Source of the DNA: Pseudomonas azadiae
GTDB taxonomy: Bacteria; Pseudomonadota; Gammaproteobacteria; Pseudomonadales; Pseudomonadaceae
DNA length: 64,000 nucleotides
NCBI RefSeq assembly: GCF_019145355.1
Contig: NZ_JAHSTY010000001.1
Location: 1,302,001 to 1,366,000 of the forward strand
Reading direction: 5' to 3'
Part shown: piece by piece, positions 1 to 8,064 of the stretch
How positions within the stretch are numbered: the first letter of the stretch is position 1
Layout of the letters: each line of letters starts with the position of its first letter
Notes under the pieces: model-generated
Databases searched by the model: none
Seen by the model: only the letters and a program-made list of their open reading frames with translations
Told to the model about the DNA's origin: nothing
Program-made: the position numbers and the translations under genes

Positions 1-36
1 TAGCCTGATCTGAGTTGCCTACCCATGCTGCGCCAG

Positions 37-62
37 AGCCCGACCTTGAGTCGGGCTTTTTC
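37..62 (+). terminator. Rho-independent terminator of an upstream gene
   Basis: The 8-bp arms AGCCCGAC and GTCGGGCT enclose a short loop and run into TTTTT. The orientation fits a plus-strand gene that ends before the window starts. Confidence 0.8.
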
Positions 63-221
63 TTACAATAAAACCAGAAATATCTTTAGCCGCTCTAGCC
101 CGCTCGTGTGGAGACTTGTTGAAACATGTGCTTAAACATCGCCTATCTCCTACCTCTTCAGGGGCAATTGCCGAATTCAGTGCACGTCCGTACACTGCGC
201 CACCTTTTGTCCGGATAGGCC

Positions 222-974
222 GTGTCGATGCTTTTTCTGTTGCGTATGTCGTTGATGGGCCTGCACTTTATGATCACCGGTGTACTGGGCGTGCTGATCG
301 GCCTCTGCCGACCGTTCAACCCGGATAATAGCCGTCTGTGTGCCCGCCTCTACGCGCTGCCGGCGATGCGGCTGTTGGGGCTTAATGTGAAGGCCGAAGT
401 GGACTCGCTACGCAACAAACCAAGTACCTGCGTGGTCATCGCGAATCATCAGTCCAACTACGATCTGTTTGTGCTCGGCAACGTGGTGCCCCATCGCACC
501 GTGTGCATCGCCAAGAAAAGCCTGAAATGGGTACCGCTGTTCGGCCAACTGTTCTGGCTGGCGGGTAATGTGCTGATCGACCGAGGCAATGCGCATAAGG
601 CACGCCGTGCGATGCTCACCACCACCCACACGTTGCAAAACAAGGACACGTCGATCTGGGTGTTCCCCGAGGGCACGCGCAACCTCGGCAAGGGTTTGCT
701 GCCGTTCAAGAAAGGCGCGTTCCATATGGCGATTGCGGCGGGTGTGCCGATCGTACAGGTATGTGTGAGCAATTACGTGACCCACATGCAGCTCAATCGC
801 TGGAACAGCGGTGATGTGCTCATACGCTCGTTGCCGCCGATTCCTACTACCGGCCTGACGACGGATGACATTCCTCAGCTAATGCAGACTTGCGAGGCGC
901 AGATGAAAGCGTGCATCGTCGAGATGGACTACGAACTTGTAGGAGCGAGCTTGCTCGCGAAAAACGCAAGGTGA
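222..974 (+). CDS. plsC: Lysophospholipid acyltransferase (PlsC family)
   Basis: Predicted 1-acyl-sn-glycerol-3-phosphate acyltransferase, which transfers the second acyl chain to make phosphatidic acid at the inner membrane. The 250-residue protein has a hydrophobic N-terminus (about residues 3-28). It carries both family motifs: the catalytic HX4D in NHQSNYD (75-81) and the phosphate-binding FPEGTRN (148-154). The GTG at 222 is chosen because GGATAGG lies just upstream; the ATG at 228 is a near-equal alternative. The last 11 residues (VGASLLAKNAR) are encoded by the first arm of a REP element, so the original C-terminus was probably replaced or extended when the REP arrived. Pseudomonads often carry several PlsC paralogues, so the exact acyl specificity is unknown. 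Confidence 0.88.
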   Translation: MSMLFLLRMSLMGLHFMITGVLGVLIGLCRPFNPDNSRLCARLYALPAMRLLGLNVKAEVDSLRNKPSTCVVIANHQSNYDLFVLGNVVPHRTVCIAKKSLKWVPLFGQLFWLAGNVLIDRGNAHKARRAMLTTTHTLQNKDTSIWVFPEGTRNLGKGLLPFKKGAFHMAIAAGVPIVQVCVSNYVTHMQLNRWNSGDVLIRSLPPIPTTGLTTDDIPQLMQTCEAQMKACIVEMDYELVGASLLAKNAR

Positions 975-1036
975 CGCTGACCACCTGGAGCGCTGCGTTA
1001 TCGTTAACGACCTTCGCGAGCAAGCTCGCTCCTACA
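938..1036. repeat. REP pair (BIME), TGTAGGAGCGAGC type
   Basis: Two inverted copies of TGTAGGAGCGAGCTTGCTCG face each other across about 50 bp. The left copy overlaps the 3' end of the acyltransferase gene and supplies its last codons. Confidence 0.9.
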
Positions 1037-1122
1037 GTCGGCAATGTTCTTCAGCTACAACGGAACGCCAATCACGCTAAGCTGCCCAACACCTGTCCTC
1101 CCCCTCAGAAGCGATCAGCACC

Positions 1123-2094
1123 ATGGGTAGAGTTGTTGCGGCCGCCGTCTACAGCGCCGGTAAGAAAGTCACGGATATCACCCTCGACGAGGGCGCGGCC
1201 TGGGCCGCCAAACCCGGCCACTTTGTGTGGATCGGCCTGGAAGAGCCCGACGCCCAGGAGCTGACCAACCTGCAACGCCAGTTCAACCTGCACGAACTGG
1301 CCATTGAAGACGCAATGGAAAAGCACAGCCGCCCGAAGCTCGAAACCTTCGGCGATGCGCTGTTTATCGTCACCTACTCACCGGTGCGCGAGAACGGCAA
1401 GCTGGAATTTATCGAAACCCATATCTTTGCCGGTAACGGCTACATCATCACCGCGCGCAACGGTCACTCAGCGTCCTACGGTTTTGTGCGCCAGCGCTGT
1501 GAGGCGCGGCCGCTGTTGCTGGAGCATGGGGAAGATTTCGTACTCTATGCGCTGCTGGATTTCGTCACCGAGAACTACCAGCCGGTGAGCGAAGCGATCC
1601 ATGCCGAGATCGATGAGCTGGAGCGTAACGTGCTGTGCAGTTCGCTGAGCGAACGCGACATCCAGAAGATCCACGGCCTGCGTCGCGACGTACTGCGACT
1701 CAAGCGTTATGTGGCGCCGATGGTGGAGATCAGCCAGGAGCTGCAGAAGCTGAGCTTCCCGTTTATCGACAAGAACATGCGCCCGTACTTCCGTGACGTG
1801 CAGATCCACGTAACGCGACAGATGGAAGACCTCACCACCCTGCGCGATATCGCCAGCCAGACCATCGAGATCGGTGTGTTACTGGAGGCTTCGCGCCAGA
1901 GCGTGGTGCAGCGCAAGTTCGCCGCGTGGGCGGCGATCCTTGCATTCCCCACCGCCGTGGCGGGAATTTATGGGATGAACTTCCAGAACATGCCCGAGCT
2001 GCAATGGCATTACGGCTATTTTGCGGTGCTCGGGTTTATCGCGACCGGCTGCACCGCCCTATGGGGCAGTTTCAAGCGTTCGGGTTGGCTTTAA
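1123..2094 (+). CDS. corA: CorA-family divalent cation transporter
   Basis: Predicted inner-membrane Mg2+/Co2+ (or Zn2+) channel of the CorA/ZntB family. The 323-residue protein has a large cytoplasmic N-terminal domain, a long helical stalk rich in charged residues (about 150-255) and two C-terminal membrane helices. The signature GMN tripeptide is at 284-286 in IYGMNFQNMPELQW, between the helices. The C-terminus is short and basic (KRSGWL). The ATG follows a REP element. The stop overlaps the stop of the convergent amidotransferase gene by 4 nt. Metal preference cannot be read from the sequence. Confidence 0.93.
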   Translation: MGRVVAAAVYSAGKKVTDITLDEGAAWAAKPGHFVWIGLEEPDAQELTNLQRQFNLHELAIEDAMEKHSRPKLETFGDALFIVTYSPVRENGKLEFIETHIFAGNGYIITARNGHSASYGFVRQRCEARPLLLEHGEDFVLYALLDFVTENYQPVSEAIHAEIDELERNVLCSSLSERDIQKIHGLRRDVLRLKRYVAPMVEISQELQKLSFPFIDKNMRPYFRDVQIHVTRQMEDLTTLRDIASQTIEIGVLLEASRQSVVQRKFAAWAAILAFPTAVAGIYGMNFQNMPELQWHYGYFAVLGFIATGCTALWGSFKRSGWL

Positions 2095-2816
2095 ACCCGG
2101 GCCTCGGGTTTATGGGCCACAAAACGCATCATCCATTCCGCCACGGTTGCGCCGTGGTGGTCGCGCTCAAGGCTGGCCACGCCGTTTGTGTAGACCTTTT
2201 CGCCCAGGGTTGTCTGAAGAATCTCCAGCAGTTCGCGGGAATAGTCGTGGACAAATTCCGGGTGGCCCTGAAAGCACAGCACCTGATCGCCGATGTGGTA
2301 CGCGGCGAACGGGCAAAATTCGCTGGACGCAACAACCGTGGCGTTTGCCGGCAGCGTGGTCACCTGGTCCTGATGGCTGATCAGTAGCGTCAGCTGCGGC
2401 ACTTCAGGGCTCATCCACGGCGCCTTGGCATCAAGCTTGTAATCGTGGATGCCCATGCCCCAGCCCTTGCTCGCGCGTTCGGCCTTGCCGCCGAGCAGCA
2501 ACGCCAACAACTGATGGCCGAAGCAAATGCCCAACAACTTGTCGCCGCGCTCATAACGCTCGAGCAGATAGGTCTTGAGGGTCTGGATCCAGGGATCGGT
2601 ACCAAAGGAGTCGGCCTTGCTGCCCGTGACCAGGTAGGCGTCAAACACCTCATCGTCCGGTGGATATTCACCCTGCACCACGTTGTAGACGACAAACTCG
2701 GCGGCAATCGGCTGCTTGGCGAACAGGCGCTTGAACATCTGCCCGTACCCTTGGTATTGATCGATCAAGCCTGGACGCAGGATATCGGTTTCCAGGATAC
2801 AGACGCGTAACGACAT
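2091..2816 (-). CDS. Class-I glutamine amidotransferase (GMP synthase-like)
   Basis: A 241-residue stand-alone glutamine amidotransferase-like protein. The nucleophile elbow LLGICFGHQ places the catalytic cysteine at residue 98. GHPEF supplies the second and third members of the triad (His185, Glu187). There is no synthase domain, so the partner or substrate is unknown; relatives are annotated as GMP synthase-like or gamma-glutamyl hydrolases. The start is set at the ATG beginning MSLRVCILETD, because the 24 codons upstream are not conserved-looking. The gene ends tail-to-tail with the CorA gene. Confidence 0.85.
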   Translation of the reverse strand: MSLRVCILETDILRPGLIDQYQGYGQMFKRLFAKQPIAAEFVVYNVVQGEYPPDDEVFDAYLVTGSKADSFGTDPWIQTLKTYLLERYERGDKLLGICFGHQLLALLLGGKAERASKGWGMGIHDYKLDAKAPWMSPEVPQLTLLISHQDQVTTLPANATVVASSEFCPFAAYHIGDQVLCFQGHPEFVHDYSRELLEILQTTLGEKVYTNGVASLERDHHGATVAEWMMRFVAHKPEARV

Positions 2817-3060
2817 AAAAAATACCTGACACGGTGATGGGAATATTGCACACCAAAGAGCCTGCCTTGAAATACCCCTCCAAGGCAAGCCCCGCGCTCC
2901 TTAAGCCCGATTGACACGGTTTCAATCACGGATGCGCTCATTGCGTTTGCCCCCCACGCTCGGACGAACGGTAGCCACCTAAGCTAATTCCCGGGTTAAT
3001 CGTTTTAGCTGTCTAGCCAAGGCATTGGCGCCAATATGGCGATATGCCTCATGCCTTTTT

Positions 3061-3077
3061 AAGCTGAAATTCAGCTT
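3061..3077. promoter_or_regulatory. Palindrome in the leader of a small peptide gene
   Basis: AAGCTGAA and TTCAGCTT form 8-bp arms around one base. It lies in the 440-bp gap before the small peptide gene and is not followed by a T-run, so it may be an operator. The rest of 2817-3255 shows nothing else I can name. Confidence 0.35.
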
Positions 3078-3255
3078 AGCTGATATGAAATGAGTCTAAG
3101 CCACAAAGAACGAGGGCTCTAAGGTTCAATCAGTAGGAAGTTGCTGCCGGGTTTTGCTGGAGCAACGGTAAGAAAAGCGACACGTCATCTCGCCATACTG
3201 AAATAACACCGGCACGTATTTGACGCTCAGGAATAACAACAAAAGGCAGTCAGCC

Positions 3256-3351
3256 ATGTTCAAACATTCGAAAGTACGTCAGGCGGGACTTATTCTGTTC
3301 GCCACCACACTGATTCTGATCTTGCCCAATTTGCCCAAGGTCATTGGGTGA
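3256..3351 (+). CDS. 31-residue hydrophobic peptide, unknown
   Basis: A short frame starting MFKHSKVRQAG, followed by a single hydrophobic helix (LILFATTLILILPNL) and ending PKVIG. The shape is that of a one-pass small membrane protein: a short basic N-terminus, about 16 apolar residues and a short tail. It sits alone, with a long upstream gap and a terminator-like hairpin about 55 nt downstream, so it looks like its own short transcript. The ribosome binding site is weak (AAAAGGCAG about 10 nt upstream). I do not recognise the family. Confidence 0.55.
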   Translation: MFKHSKVRQAGLILFATTLILILPNLPKVIG

Positions 3352-3404
3352 CGTCTCACCTCCTACATTCCGTGCCTGAACAGCACCAGGTTTGCAGCTT
3401 TTGG

Positions 3405-3455
3405 CAGCACCTGCCCGGACATTGCGCATAGCGGTCCTGCAGGGGCTGTCTTTTT
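3405..3455 (+). terminator. Likely terminator after the small peptide gene
   Basis: CAGCACCTGC (3405-3414) can pair with GCAGGGGCTG (3439-3448) at 9 of 10 positions and is followed by TCTTTTTA. The loop is long (24 nt), so termination may be modest. Confidence 0.45.
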
Positions 3456-3510
3456 ATGCGCCGATTTCGGCTATCGTGAGCGCCATCGCCACTGACACCG
3501 GGCCTCCCTC

Positions 3511-4317
3511 TTGAAATGCTTTCTCGTTCTTCTCGGCTTGCTGATCGCCCTGCCCGTATCGGCGGCGCAGTTAACCCTCGAACTCGACCACGCCAGCAAG
3601 ACCTGGCAAACCGAGGACCTGCTCAAACATCCACAAGCGCAAACGGTGCAAATCGTTGATGACGTTTCCTACAAGCGCACCATGACCTATCGGGCGGTGC
3701 CGCTGGCCGTGTTATTACCGGGACTAAACGCTGAGAGCCACCTGCAAGCCGTTGCCCTTGATGGTTTCGCCGCCGAACTCACGGCGGCGCCGCTGCTCGA
3801 ACAGCACGGCGCACGCGCCTGGCTGGCGGTGGAAGATCCCGCTCAGCCATGGCCTGCTCTGGCGGCCGGCAAACCGAGTGCCGGGCCGTTCTACCTGGTG
3901 TGGACCGACCCGCAAGCGGGACATATCAGCCCTGAGCAGTGGCCATTCCAGATCGCCCGTATCAAACAATTGAAGACAGTGGCGGAACGCTTTCCAGCGT
4001 TGTTGCCCGACCCGAAACTGCCGGCCGATGACCCGATCAACCGGGGGTTCGCGCTGTTTCAAAAAAACTGCCTGGCCTGTCATCGCCTCAATGGCGCCGG
4101 TGATGCGCAGGTAGGTCCGGATTTGAATATTCCCTACAGCCCCACCGAGTATTTCGGCGGTGACTTCCTCAAGCGTTATATCCGTGACCCACAAAGTATG
4201 CGGCATTGGCCACAGGCCAAGATGCCCGCGTTCGCCGCCAGTGTGTTGCCGGACGACGAACTGGAGTTGCTGGTGGGATATCTGAAGCACATGGCCGGGC
4301 GTAAACAACAACCCTGA
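3511..4317 (+). CDS. Exported cytochrome c with N-terminal molybdopterin-oxidoreductase-like region
   Basis: A 268-residue periplasmic protein with a signal peptide (KCFLVLLGLLIALPVSAA). Residues about 20-150 resemble the small sulfite-oxidase-type molybdopterin-binding fold, but I see no molybdenum-ligating cysteine there. The C-terminal part is a class-I cytochrome c with a CLACH heme motif (Cys187, Cys190, His191) and a probable axial Met238 in KMPAF. It could act as an electron carrier, but no partner enzyme lies next to it. The TTG start is the only plausible start before the signal peptide. A REP element follows. Confidence 0.8.
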   Translation: MKCFLVLLGLLIALPVSAAQLTLELDHASKTWQTEDLLKHPQAQTVQIVDDVSYKRTMTYRAVPLAVLLPGLNAESHLQAVALDGFAAELTAAPLLEQHGARAWLAVEDPAQPWPALAAGKPSAGPFYLVWTDPQAGHISPEQWPFQIARIKQLKTVAERFPALLPDPKLPADDPINRGFALFQKNCLACHRLNGAGDAQVGPDLNIPYSPTEYFGGDFLKRYIRDPQSMRHWPQAKMPAFAASVLPDDELELLVGYLKHMAGRKQQP

Positions 4318-4334
4318 ACCCACCACAAATCCCC

Positions 4335-4423
4335 TGTGGGAGCTGGCTTGCCTGCGATAGCGGACTGTCAGTCGACGTACCGGTAGCTGCCCCACCGCAA
4401 TCGCAGGCAAGCCAGCTCCCACA
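4335..4423. repeat. REP pair (BIME), GTGGGAGCTGGCTTGCCTGC type
   Basis: Inverted REP copies with arms TGTGGGAGCTGGCTTGCCTG separated by about 45 bp, lying between convergent genes (cytochrome c and transglutaminase). Confidence 0.9.
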
Positions 4424-4439
4424 TTGGTACAGGTGTTGT

Positions 4440-5243
4440 CTATTGCTGTTGCACTGAAACCACCGGCGTCGGCGCCACAGACACCTTGGCATGCATTTGC
4501 TCATGCCCACCACCACGGCGCATGCCGCGTACCGGGCAGGCATCGAGGTAATCCAACCCCACCGCCAGTTTCAGATGCCGCTCCGGCCGCGCAAGCTGGT
4601 TGGTCACGTCAAAGCTGTACCAGGCGTCATCCAGCCAGGCTTCGGCCCAGGCGTGACTGGCCAGGTGCGTGCTGTCCTCGGTGTACAGATAACCCGACAC
4701 ATACCGCGCCGGAATGCCCAGGCTGCGCGCGCAAGCCAGGAACGCATGGGTGTGGTCCTGGCACACGCCCGCACGGCCGGCGAAGGCCTGGGCGGCGCAG
4801 GTGTCGACTTCGGTTGCGCCGGGCGTGTAGACCATTACCTGGTTGAGCGCATGCATCAAGTCGATCAATGCGCTGCGGTCGCGACGCTGATGACAATTCT
4901 GGGCGGCAAAACCGCGCAGGGCGTCGTCGGGCTCGGTCAAGCGGGTGCAACGCAGGAACGGAAACGCCGATTGGCTCTCGTGTTCGGCCTCGCGCAATTC
5001 ATCGATGTCCACCTGGCCACGGGCGCCGATGACGATGGCGTCGTGGGGCTCGTCCAGGGTCAGTACATGCAGGATATTCCCGAACGGATCCACTTGGGCG
5101 CGCACCGGGCGTGGCAAATCAAGCTGCCAGCTGAGTACATGCTGGCGCTCGCTGTCGTGGGGCGTCAGGCGCAGGTACTGGATGCTGGCGCGCACCTGGT
5201 CTTCATAGTGGTAGGTGGTTTCGTGGCTGATGGAGAGTCTCAT
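4440..5243 (-). CDS. Transglutaminase-like cysteine protease-fold protein
   Basis: A 267-residue cytoplasmic protein with an N-terminal bacterial transglutaminase-like domain (about 1-80) and a transglutaminase core. The core has a complete Cys-His-Asp triad: Cys161 in GVCQDH, His197 in SHAWAEA and Asp212 in SFDVTN. It is the last gene of a three-gene operon with the alpha-E and ATP-grasp proteins, and its ATG overlaps the alpha-E stop. Comparative-genomic work on such operons predicts peptide amide-bond chemistry; by analogy this protein would cleave or transfer the product of the ATP-grasp ligase. The substrate is unknown. Confidence 0.88.
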   Translation of the reverse strand: MRLSISHETTYHYEDQVRASIQYLRLTPHDSERQHVLSWQLDLPRPVRAQVDPFGNILHVLTLDEPHDAIVIGARGQVDIDELREAEHESQSAFPFLRCTRLTEPDDALRGFAAQNCHQRRDRSALIDLMHALNQVMVYTPGATEVDTCAAQAFAGRAGVCQDHTHAFLACARSLGIPARYVSGYLYTEDSTHLASHAWAEAWLDDAWYSFDVTNQLARPERHLKLAVGLDYLDACPVRGMRRGGGHEQMHAKVSVAPTPVVSVQQQ

Positions 5244-6190
5244 GCGGCCTCCAGGTAGGATGCGTAAATGGCGTCGCCCAACTGGCGGACCAAGGGGATA
5301 AAGTCGGTCAGCCAGGCGTGCAGGCCTTCCTCGAGGATTTCATCGATGGCGGTAAAGCGCAGGCGCGCGTCCATTTCGGCGGCCAGGCGCTGGGCTGGTC
5401 GGCCGTTAAGGCCAGGCAGGCTGGCGAGAATCTGGTCGATCTCTTCACTGCAGGCGCGCAATGAGCGCGGTACGTCGGCGCGCAACAGCAGCAACTCCGC
5501 CACCTGCCGGGCGCCGGGGGCATCGCGGTAGATCTCGGTGTAGGCCTCGAACGACGACAATGCGCGCAGCAAGGCGCTCCATTGGTAGTAGGCGTGGGCG
5601 GTGCCATCGGTGACGGCTTCGGCACGATCGCCGGCCATTTCGTAACGCGCATCCAGCAGGCGCAAGGTGTTGTCGGCGCGTTCGATAAAGGTGCCCAGGC
5701 GAATAAACCGGAACGCGTCGTTGCGCATGATGGTGCCGTAGGTCGCGCCACGAAACAGATGGGAACGCTCCTTGACCCATTCACAAAACCGGCTCATGCC
5801 GTAGCGGCTAAGCCCCTGCTGGGCGATGTCACGAATATCCAGCCAGGTCGCGTTGATGTTTTCCCACATGTCGGCGGTAATCCGCCCACGCACCGCATGG
5901 GCGCTGGACCGCGCGGCGCCCAGACAGCTGTAAATGCTGGCGGGGTTGGCGGCATCCAGGGCGAAGAAATGCAACAGGCGTTCGGCGTGCAACTCGCCGT
6001 GGCGCTCGTGGTAATCCTCCAGGGTGCCGGTGATCAACAGCGGCATGGCCAGTTCATGCAGGCCATCGCCCCGCCCATCCTGGGGCATCAGCGACAGCGA
6101 ATAACTGACATCGAGCATGCGTGCGAGGTTTTCCGCGCGTTCCAGGTAGCGCGACATCCAGTACAGATCCGAGGCAGTTCTACTCAACAT
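5240..6190 (-). CDS. Alpha-E domain protein (DUF403)
   Basis: A 316-residue mostly helical protein that begins MLSRTASDLYWMSRYLERAE, the typical alpha-E (DUF403) opening, with many conserved Arg, Glu and Trp residues. No catalytic function is established for this family; it nearly always accompanies circularly permuted ATP-grasp ligases and transglutaminases. It overlaps the downstream transglutaminase by 4 nt and starts 4 nt after the ATP-grasp stop, so the three are translationally coupled. Confidence 0.9.
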   Translation of the reverse strand: MLSRTASDLYWMSRYLERAENLARMLDVSYSLSLMPQDGRGDGLHELAMPLLITGTLEDYHERHGELHAERLLHFFALDAANPASIYSCLGAARSSAHAVRGRITADMWENINATWLDIRDIAQQGLSRYGMSRFCEWVKERSHLFRGATYGTIMRNDAFRFIRLGTFIERADNTLRLLDARYEMAGDRAEAVTDGTAHAYYQWSALLRALSSFEAYTEIYRDAPGARQVAELLLLRADVPRSLRACSEEIDQILASLPGLNGRPAQRLAAEMDARLRFTAIDEILEEGLHAWLTDFIPLVRQLGDAIYASYLEAA

Positions 6191-6194
6191 GGCA

Positions 6195-7604
6195 TCAGTC
6201 CTCGACCACCCAGGTGTCTTTGGTGCCGCCGCCCTGGGATGAGTTAACCACCAGTGAACCCTCGCGCAACGCCACGCGGGTCAGGCCGCCCGGGACCACA
6301 CGGGTGTCCTTGCCGGACAGCACAAACGGGCGCAGGTCGATATGGCGCGGCGCAATGCCGTTCTCGACAAAGGTCGGGCAAGTGGATAAACACAGGGTCG
6401 GCTGGGCGATATAGGCGTGGGGCTTGGCCTTGATCCGTGCGCGGAACGCTTCGATTTGCGCCGCCGTGGACGCCGGCCCTACGAGCATGCCGTAGCCGCC
6501 GGAGCCTTGGGTTTCTTTCACCACCAGGTCCGGCAGGTTGGCCAGGACGTGGGAAAGTTCGTCAGGCTTGCGGCATTGAAAGGTCGGAACGTTCTTCAAG
6601 ATAGGCTCTTCATCCAGGTAAAAGCGGATCATCTCGGTGACGAACGGATACACCGACTTGTCATCCGCCACCCCGGTGCCGATGGCGTTGGCCAGCACCA
6701 CATTGCCGCAGCGATAGGCGGCGAGCAGGCCGGGCACGCCGAGCATGGAGTCCGGGTTGAAGGCCAGCGGGTCGAGGAACGCATCGTCGAGGCGCCGGTA
6801 GATCACGTCCACGGCCTGCGGGCCGTCGGTGGTGCGCATGAACACGCGGTCATCGCGCACGAACAGGTCAGCGCCTTCCACCAGTTCCACGCCCATTTCC
6901 CGGGCGAGAAACGCATGTTCGAAAAACGCGCTGTTGAAGCGACCCGGGGTCAATACGACCACGCTGGGGTTATCCAGCGGGCTGGAGCTTTTCAGGGTGT
7001 CGAGCAGCAGGTTGGGGTAGTGGTCGATGGGCGCAATGCGCTGGGCGGCGAACAGTTCGGGGAACAGGCGCATCATCATCTTGCGGTCTTCGAGCATGTA
7101 GCTGACGCCGCTGGGTGTACGCAGGTTGTCTTCGAGCACGTAGTACGTGCCGTCGCCATCGCGTACGAGGTCTACTCCGGAAACTTGGGAATACAGATCG
7201 CGGTGCAGCTTTAAGCCCTGCATCGCCAGTTGGTATTGGTCGTTGGCCAGCACTTGTTCTGCAGGAATTATCCCCGCCTTGATGATGCGTTGTCCGTGAT
7301 AGAGGTCGGCGAGAAACATGTTCAGCGCCTTGACCCGTTGGATGCAGCCGCGCTCGACCACTCGCCATTCGCTGGCCGGGATGCTGCGCGGGATGGTGTC
7401 GAAGGGAATCAGGCGCTCGGTGCCCTGCTCGTCGCCGTAGAGGGTGAAGGTGATGCCGGCGCGGTGAAACAGCAAATCGGCCTCGCGCCGGCGCTGGGCC
7501 AGCAGCTCGGCGGGGGTGTCGGCCAACCAACGGGCGAACGCGCGGTAATGAGGCCTGACCTGCCCTGCCCCGTCGTACATTTCATCGTAATAAGTGCGGA
7601 TCAT
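6195..7604 (-). CDS. Circularly permuted ATP-grasp ligase-like protein
   Basis: A 469-residue protein of the circularly permuted ATP-grasp type (DUF404/DUF407 pair). Recognisable segments are YYVLEDNLRTPSGVSYMLED (about residue 150), an NAIGTGVADDK stretch, a glycine-rich loop in VVKETQGSGGYGMLVG and the C-terminal SSQGGGTKDTWVVED. Family members are thought to form ATP-dependent peptide-like amide bonds. The start at MIRTYYDEMYDG is supported by AAGGAG about 7 nt upstream; the 21 codons before it look non-coding. This is the first gene of the operon. Confidence 0.9.
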   Translation of the reverse strand: MIRTYYDEMYDGAGQVRPHYRAFARWLADTPAELLAQRRREADLLFHRAGITFTLYGDEQGTERLIPFDTIPRSIPASEWRVVERGCIQRVKALNMFLADLYHGQRIIKAGIIPAEQVLANDQYQLAMQGLKLHRDLYSQVSGVDLVRDGDGTYYVLEDNLRTPSGVSYMLEDRKMMMRLFPELFAAQRIAPIDHYPNLLLDTLKSSSPLDNPSVVVLTPGRFNSAFFEHAFLAREMGVELVEGADLFVRDDRVFMRTTDGPQAVDVIYRRLDDAFLDPLAFNPDSMLGVPGLLAAYRCGNVVLANAIGTGVADDKSVYPFVTEMIRFYLDEEPILKNVPTFQCRKPDELSHVLANLPDLVVKETQGSGGYGMLVGPASTAAQIEAFRARIKAKPHAYIAQPTLCLSTCPTFVENGIAPRHIDLRPFVLSGKDTRVVPGGLTRVALREGSLVVNSSQGGGTKDTWVVED

Positions 7605-7821
7605 GCCGTACTCCTTGTCACCCGGACTCAAGAACCATCGCAAGGCCCGTGCCAGCGGCATAAACACTTAAAAAATCAGTGAGTTGAATAACAACCGGAA
7701 TCTGCTCGCACCGTCCTGGTGCGCAGAATGCCCGGTGTAATGCCTCGCGCTTCATCACCATGCGGGCTTTGGCTATCAACCGCATAGCCAGAGTTGATTT
7801 CACTGCCCGGCGAAGCCCGCG

Positions 7822-7958
7822 GATAATCACCACACTCTGCTGAACAGGACGCGTCCTACAGCTAAACCCTTTGTGCCATCGGTAACGTCGTGCTTCGTGT
7901 ACCGACCGACCTCCCGGTCTTCCCTTTCGGCCACCCTGCTCGGGTGGCCTTTTTTTTT
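7822..7958 (+). ncRNA. Candidate small RNA (orphan promoter and terminator)
   Basis: A strong Rho-independent terminator on the plus strand has no plus-strand gene in front of it: both flanking genes run on the minus strand. GATAAT at about 7822-7827 is a good -10 hexamer, although no convincing -35 is seen. From there to the T-run gives an RNA of about 125 nt with hairpins around AGGACGCGTCCT and GACCTCCCGGTC. I do not recognise it as a named Pseudomonas sRNA. Confidence 0.4.
7929..7958 (+). terminator. Strong Rho-independent terminator
   Basis: Perfect 8-bp arms GGCCACCC and GGGTGGCC, a 5-nt loop and nine T residues. It points away from any annotated gene and probably ends a small RNA. Confidence 0.8.
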
Positions 7959-7999
7959 GGTGCAGAAAAGGGCGACGCTAGTTCCGTAAACTTTCTGGC

Positions 8000-8037
8000 G
8001 CCACAAACAAAATCGGCCGACCCAAAGGTCAGCCGAT
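8000..8037 (-). terminator. Terminator of the rraB-like gene
   Basis: On the minus strand ATCGGCTGACC pairs with GGTCGGCCGAT and is followed by TTTGTTTG. It lies 28 nt past the stop of the rraB-like gene. Confidence 0.75.
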
Positions 8038-8064
8038 ACGCTGTGTTTCTCATACTACTGACTG

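Noticed and set aside
2668..2925. Possible upstream extension of the amidotransferase gene
   Set aside because: This is a different frame from the gene, and the codons upstream of MSLRVCILETD in the gene's own frame are not protein-like.
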